From: Bradyrhizobium sp. 141 | GTDB lineage: Bacteria; Pseudomonadota; Alphaproteobacteria; Rhizobiales; Xanthobacteraceae | Reading direction: 5' to 3' | DNA length: 64,000 bases | NCBI RefSeq assembly: GCF_023074055.1 | Contig: NZ_JADPKR010000070.1 | Span: 1-64,000, forward strand | Shown: piece after piece, positions 60,726 through 64,000 of the stretch | Layout of the letters: the number at the start of each line of letters is the position of its first letter | Numbering within the stretch: position 1 is the first letter of the stretch | Program-made: the position numbers and the translations under genes | Notes under the pieces: generated by a model | The model's input: only the letters and a program-made list of their open reading frames with translations | Databases searched by the model: none | Told to the model about the DNA's origin: nothing

Positions 60726-61241
60726 ATGGCGCCGAAATTGCCTAGGCCAACAACACGGCTCGGAAAAAGCTCTGCCGAAAATCAGGATGTACTCAGGCGA
60801 TTTATGTGGGAAATCAGATCTCTCAATGTGTGTCTGGACGACCTTCGTCAGTACCAGGCGAATGCGCTCGACATTACCGGACCGCAAATGATGATCTTAA
60901 TGGCGCTCACCGACTTGGAACGGGGAGACGGTGTTCCGGTCAACATGGTTGCAAAATTGATGGAGGTTGGTTCATCTTTCATCACGATGCATTCGAAGCA
61001 GCTCGAAGAAAAACGGTTGGTGCGGCGCAAGCCTTGCACTAAGGATGCCCGTTTCGTACACCTATCGTTAACAGATCACGCTCGCAAGCGTCTTGCGAGC
61101 ATCGCGGCCCAGCAGCAAGAACTTGATCAGTTTGTTGTCGGAGATCTCGGTATTCAAGAGTTCGCCAGATTGGCTAGCTGCCTAAACGGAGTCAGGCAGC
61201 GGCTGGAAAAAGCTCGCCTGCATGCCGCACTAAGATCCTGA
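60726..61241 (+). CDS. MarR-family regulator
   Basis: A 171-residue winged-helix regulator. The DNA-binding region (about 50-115) has 'ITGPQMMILMALTDLERGDG', 'VPVNMVAKLMEVGSSFITMH', 'SKQLEEKRLVRRKPCTKDAR' and 'FVHLSLTDHARKRL', the last being the beta wing. The Asp-Ala-Arg wing motif is conserved. A strong ribosome binding site (AAGGAAGGAGCTCC) precedes the ATG. The neighbouring genes are broken, so its target, perhaps the dapA-like gene that follows, may be lost. Confidence 0.85.
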   Translation: MAPKLPRPTTRLGKSSAENQDVLRRFMWEIRSLNVCLDDLRQYQANALDITGPQMMILMALTDLERGDGVPVNMVAKLMEVGSSFITMHSKQLEEKRLVRRKPCTKDARFVHLSLTDHARKRLASIAAQQQELDQFVVGDLGIQEFARLASCLNGVRQRLEKARLHAALRS

Positions 61242-61454
61242 AATGAACTGAGACAATCCTTGAAGGGAGCGCAGTCATCCTTCCTTGTTTGAGCTTTCTA
61301 AGTCGGCGAGGACAAAAATGCCTATCGTCCTTCTTGCCGATTGAAGGCGCGCGACAAATGACCACTCACCATCTGAGGTTTCGTAGGGCGCTTGGCCGGC
61401 CTCCTGAGTACGATCTCGGATCACAGAGAGGCCAAAAGCACGCTGTGTGATCTC

Positions 61455-61850
61455 TGCTTGAGCTTTAAAGGGGCGGTTGCGCCAACGCCATTCACCGTCT
61501 CTGGAGATCTCGACCTTGAGGGGCAGCGGCGCGTTTTGGATTGCATGATCGATCAGAAGGTCGACGGAATTTGCATCCTGGCTAACTATTCCGAGCAGTT
61601 CCTATGTCTGATGAGGAACGCAGATTGCTAGTTGCAGCTCTGCCTATCATATGTGGCGGGCCGCAAACCGGTCATGGTGACATGCAGCCATTTCAGCACT
61701 CGTATCGCGGTGGAGCGCGCACGCTATGCGGCCGAACGAGGCGCAAACCTTCTCATGCTGATGCCGCCTTACCACGGCTCAGGTCTCAAGGCGGACGAAG
61801 CCCAGCCCCACGTCTCATCCGGTTGCTTAACGCCTACATCCCGTAGGTTT
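61455..61850 (+). pseudogene. DapA-family (dihydrodipicolinate synthase-like) gene, frameshifted
   Basis: 'FKGAVAPTPFTVSGDLDLEG' and 'QRRVLDCMIDQKVDGICILA' with 'NYSEQFL' match the start of the DHDPS/NAL barrel. Shifts near 61600 and 61640 lead to 'SDEERRLLV' and then to 'CSHFSTRIAVERARYAAERG' and 'ANLLMLMPPYHGSGLKADEA'. The Schiff-base lysine half of the barrel is not found. Confidence 0.72.
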
Positions 61851-62215
61851 CGGCGGGATGGTCGAAAATCTCTCTCGACGTCCACCCGGCGTGGGACGGC
61901 GATTATAGGCCCACATGGGGATCGAGAAGTCCAGGCCCGGTGCCGGCCGCCATTGAACACGCGCCTAACACGAATCGTGTCTTCGACCGAACTCAACTGT
62001 TCTTGCGGATACGCGAACGCGCGATGCTTTGGGCGCGCGATCACGATTGAGGCCGCGCCCCAGGCATCGCGCCATTCAACGCCACTCAGCCGGCGTCCGC
62101 CTTGGCCGGCTAGCGAAGCATCCTCTTCATTTTTACGGCGGGGAAGGAAGTCGCGCTCACTACACCTTCAGCGCCAGAAGAATTTGTCGGGCTGAAGGTT
62201 ATACCTCCGAGAAAT
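61851..62215 (+). pseudogene. Unidentified decayed coding region
   Basis: Protein-like stretches in several frames: 'FGGMVENLS', 'DVHPAWDGDYRPTWGSRSPG', 'AAIEHAPNTNRVFDRTQLFL' and 'HFYGGEGSRAHYTFSA'. I do not recognise the family. It may have been part of the same catabolic operon as the dapA-like gene. Confidence 0.35.
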
Positions 62216-62817
62216 TTCTGAAAAACTTTCGCGAGTGTGATCGAAGCCAATTAGTCCGGCCAATTGACGCTGGCAGTTTCCCTCACCACTGAAGTTGAGC
62301 CCCTATACAAGCGACCACGTGGGCTGCACTGAAATAAGTCGGTGTCCCTCTGCAAAGACGTAGCGATTTTGATTTCAATGGGGTTCGGGGCGTTTCGCGA
62401 AAGATTGGAAAATCGTTCGGGGGAGCGGCGACCACATCTTCTTGCCCAAGCGAAATCTCTCCGCTCGGTTGAAATGGTCCTCCATCAACTACCCTAAACG
62501 ACGATCAAAAAAGATGCGGCGCGACCCGTAAATTGCAGAAGTAGAGCTCCTGTTCAAAAGAACGGCTTTGATCGGAATAACGAGGCTATCGCCTCCAAAT
62601 AAATCCTTCGATGCAAATGCACGGTTAAGGCCGGCTGCTCACCACGGGCGCATTATACGTCCTTGATCTCATAGTCCTTCATTGGCGTGCAGAAATCGTC
62701 AAAGCGCTTATAGTATTTTATCGTCGGGCCTGGTGTGGTCCGGCCTGAGTTGCTGGCGCTTCAATTACAAAGACATAGGCCCCTGAAGGAAGGACAATCT
62801 GCGTGATACTGACGCCG
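62216..62817. other. Long intergenic region, no gene supported
   Basis: About 600 bases of lower GC content with no coding or RNA signal recognised. Confidence 0.4.
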
Positions 62818-63065
62818 TCAATGCGTGGGTGAACCCGACTGTTCAACCACTTGCTGTATCCATTCGCGCGTGATCTTGGGATCGGAAATCCCTTGATCTA
62901 GTCCCTTCGACTTTCGCGTTGTCTTGTCCTCCTCCACGCCACAGAGGATTTGGCCCCCAGCGGAATTCGCCATGTCCGGTGCACCAAAATGGTTGGGGTC
63001 CAGGGAGCCAGAAATTCGCTGGAACGTAGCGTTGAGGTCGGCATAAAACACTTCGGCCTCCGGCT
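62818..63065 (-). pseudogene. 3' fragment of an unrecognised gene
   Basis: The minus-strand frame ends with 'QRISGSLDPNHFGAPDMANS', 'GVEEDKTTRKSKGLDQGISD' and 'ITREWIQQVVEQSGSPTH'. It looks like real coding sequence but changes to the reverse of the IS110 transposase near 63065, so the 5' part was removed, perhaps by the insertion. Confidence 0.4.
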
Positions 63066-63086
63066 GAACGAGAAGCGCCTCACCGA

Positions 63087-63653
63087 ATGCCCACCATCCT
63101 TGCGACGCGCGCCGATGTCCTGTCGCCACGCATGTTGCGTGTCTTCGAGGAGTTGGCAGGCGACTGGCGCCGGCTGGATCAGCGCATCGATGGCCTATCC
63201 GGCGAGATCGAAGCCCTGGCCCGTCAAGATCAGGCATGTTCGCGCCTGATGACGGTGCCTGGCATCGGGCCGATCATTTCGAGCGCCATGGTGGCCGCGA
63301 TCGGCACTGGAGACGTATTCTCCAAAGGCCGCGACTTCGGCGCCTGGCTCGGACTGGTGCCCAAGCAGATCTCGACGGGAGACCGCACGATCCTCGGCAA
63401 AATCTCCAGGCGCGGCAATCGCTACCTGCGCGTTCTGTTCGTGCAGGCGGCATGGGTTGTGCTGGTCAGGATAAAGAACTGGGAACGTTACGGGCTCAAA
63501 TCCTGGATCGAGGCCGCCAAGAGGCGGTTGCACCACAACGTGCTGGCGATCGCGCTCGCCAACAAGCTTGCCCGCATCGCCTGGGCGGTGCTGGCCAAGG
63601 GACGCGCCTTCGAGCTGACGAGGAGCGACGATGCAGACGTCCGACCCGCTTGA
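63087..63653 (+). pseudogene. IS110-family transposase, C-terminal half
   Basis: The Transposase_20 domain is intact: 'SRLMTVPGIGPIISSAMVAA', 'GRDFGAWLGLVPKQISTGDR' then 'TILGKISRRGNRYLRVLFVQ', 'HNVLAIALANKLARIAWAVL'. The catalytic Ser region is present, but the N-terminal DEDD domain is missing; only about 188 of some 340 residues remain. It differs from the IS110 at 1.4 kb. Its 3' noncoding tail continues to the window end. Confidence 0.82.
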
Positions 63654-64000
63654 TCCTCGCGCCGTGCTCGGGGCGGTCAAGGCGCAGCCTGGCAACGCCG
63701 GAGCCAGCCGCAAGCCAAGCGCGACGGCCGGCCTTGACCGCCCCTGCGCGCGACGCGATCGACGTTCTGTGGGCCGGGACGAAGGAACGGCCCTTGGCTC
63801 GAACAAAGGAACTGAGCGATATGAGGAGCCCGCGATGACGTAACCCTATCAAAGTTTCCAGCCGAGGTCTGCGAGAGGATGAGGCGAGATGGAGGTTCGG
63901 TCTTCCGAGCGCATGCGAACACTGGTGACCCAAATGGTCCAATCGAGGCCTGTCCGCTAATGAGAACGCACGCGCGCTGATATCCATGATGGCCCGGAGC
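63654..64000. other. IS110 3' tail and window end
   Basis: Noncoding sequence after the transposase, ending with 'TCCATGATGGCCCGGAGC', which looks like the right part of an IS110-type element. No gene is supported. Confidence 0.4.

Noticed and set aside
1..64000. tRNA, rRNA and CRISPR arrays
   Set aside because: None were recognised by eye. Short tRNAs could be missed; a tRNAscan-SE and CRISPR finder run would settle it.

Overview
The window looks like an accessory, insertion-sequence-rich stretch of an alphaproteobacterial chromosome, most likely Bradyrhizobium or a close relative. The clues are the high GC content, the GAD-type outer-membrane beta-barrel protein at 4.2 kb, the many TctC/LysR/GntR-type genes, and the density of broken IS110, IS3, IS66, IS256 and ISL3 elements. 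No nod, nif or type III secretion genes, rRNA or tRNA genes were seen, so a symbiosis-island setting is only an inference.

Layout. 0-16 kb is decayed accessory DNA. It holds an IS110 with an internal stop, two paralogous small membrane proteins that share an upstream 29-bp motif, an outer-membrane protein, a LuxR-type regulator without a visible synthase, a cystathionine beta-lyase-like enzyme, an IS3 element with clear ends, a broken GT51 transglycosylase, and a PIN toxin-antitoxin pair between two diverged copies of a WGR-domain gene. 16-31.5 kb is mostly intact catabolic DNA. A minus-strand run (26.46 to 17.1 kb) encodes a tripartite tricarboxylate-type transporter (tctC at the front, tctB and tctA at the end), an acyl-CoA dehydrogenase, a two-subunit CoA-transferase, a ThDP enzyme, a MOSC protein, a PDR/VanB reductase and an XRE-cupin regulator. 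Divergent from it are an AcuR-like TetR regulator with a palindromic site beside its start and an AcuI-like reductase, followed by a PLP lyase, a SnoaL-like protein, a paiB pseudogene and a LysE exporter. 31.7-34.6 kb has a GntR regulator, madM and a truncated madL joined to a truncated threonine aldolase, then an ISL3 remnant.

35-50.4 kb is a defence-type island. On the minus strand are sbcCD with a small coupled gene, an AbiEi/AbiEii pair, and a compact three-gene set: a small protein, an SMC/Rad50-like ATPase with a zinc hook and a C-terminal zinc ribbon, and a DUF3223-like protein with an HNH-like segment. That set is the best candidate for a poorly described conflict system. Beside it lie relics of other defence-type genes: a possible CD-NTase tail with a DUF6602-like gene, a HEPN-like gene, an HNH gene and a DEAH helicase. 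The SbcC homologue lacks the Gly-Lys of its Walker A motif.

50.4-61 kb returns to metabolism: a decayed liv ABC transporter (livK intact, livH frameshifted, livM truncated), an MFS transporter, a nitronate monooxygenase, two LysR regulators, a methylmalonate-semialdehyde dehydrogenase and a MarR regulator. 61.4-64 kb is pseudogenes and the 3' half of another IS110 transposase. Several genes are cut where two unrelated fragments meet on opposite strands (33.39, 47.38, 50.40 and 59.95 kb), which points to repeated deletion and rearrangement.
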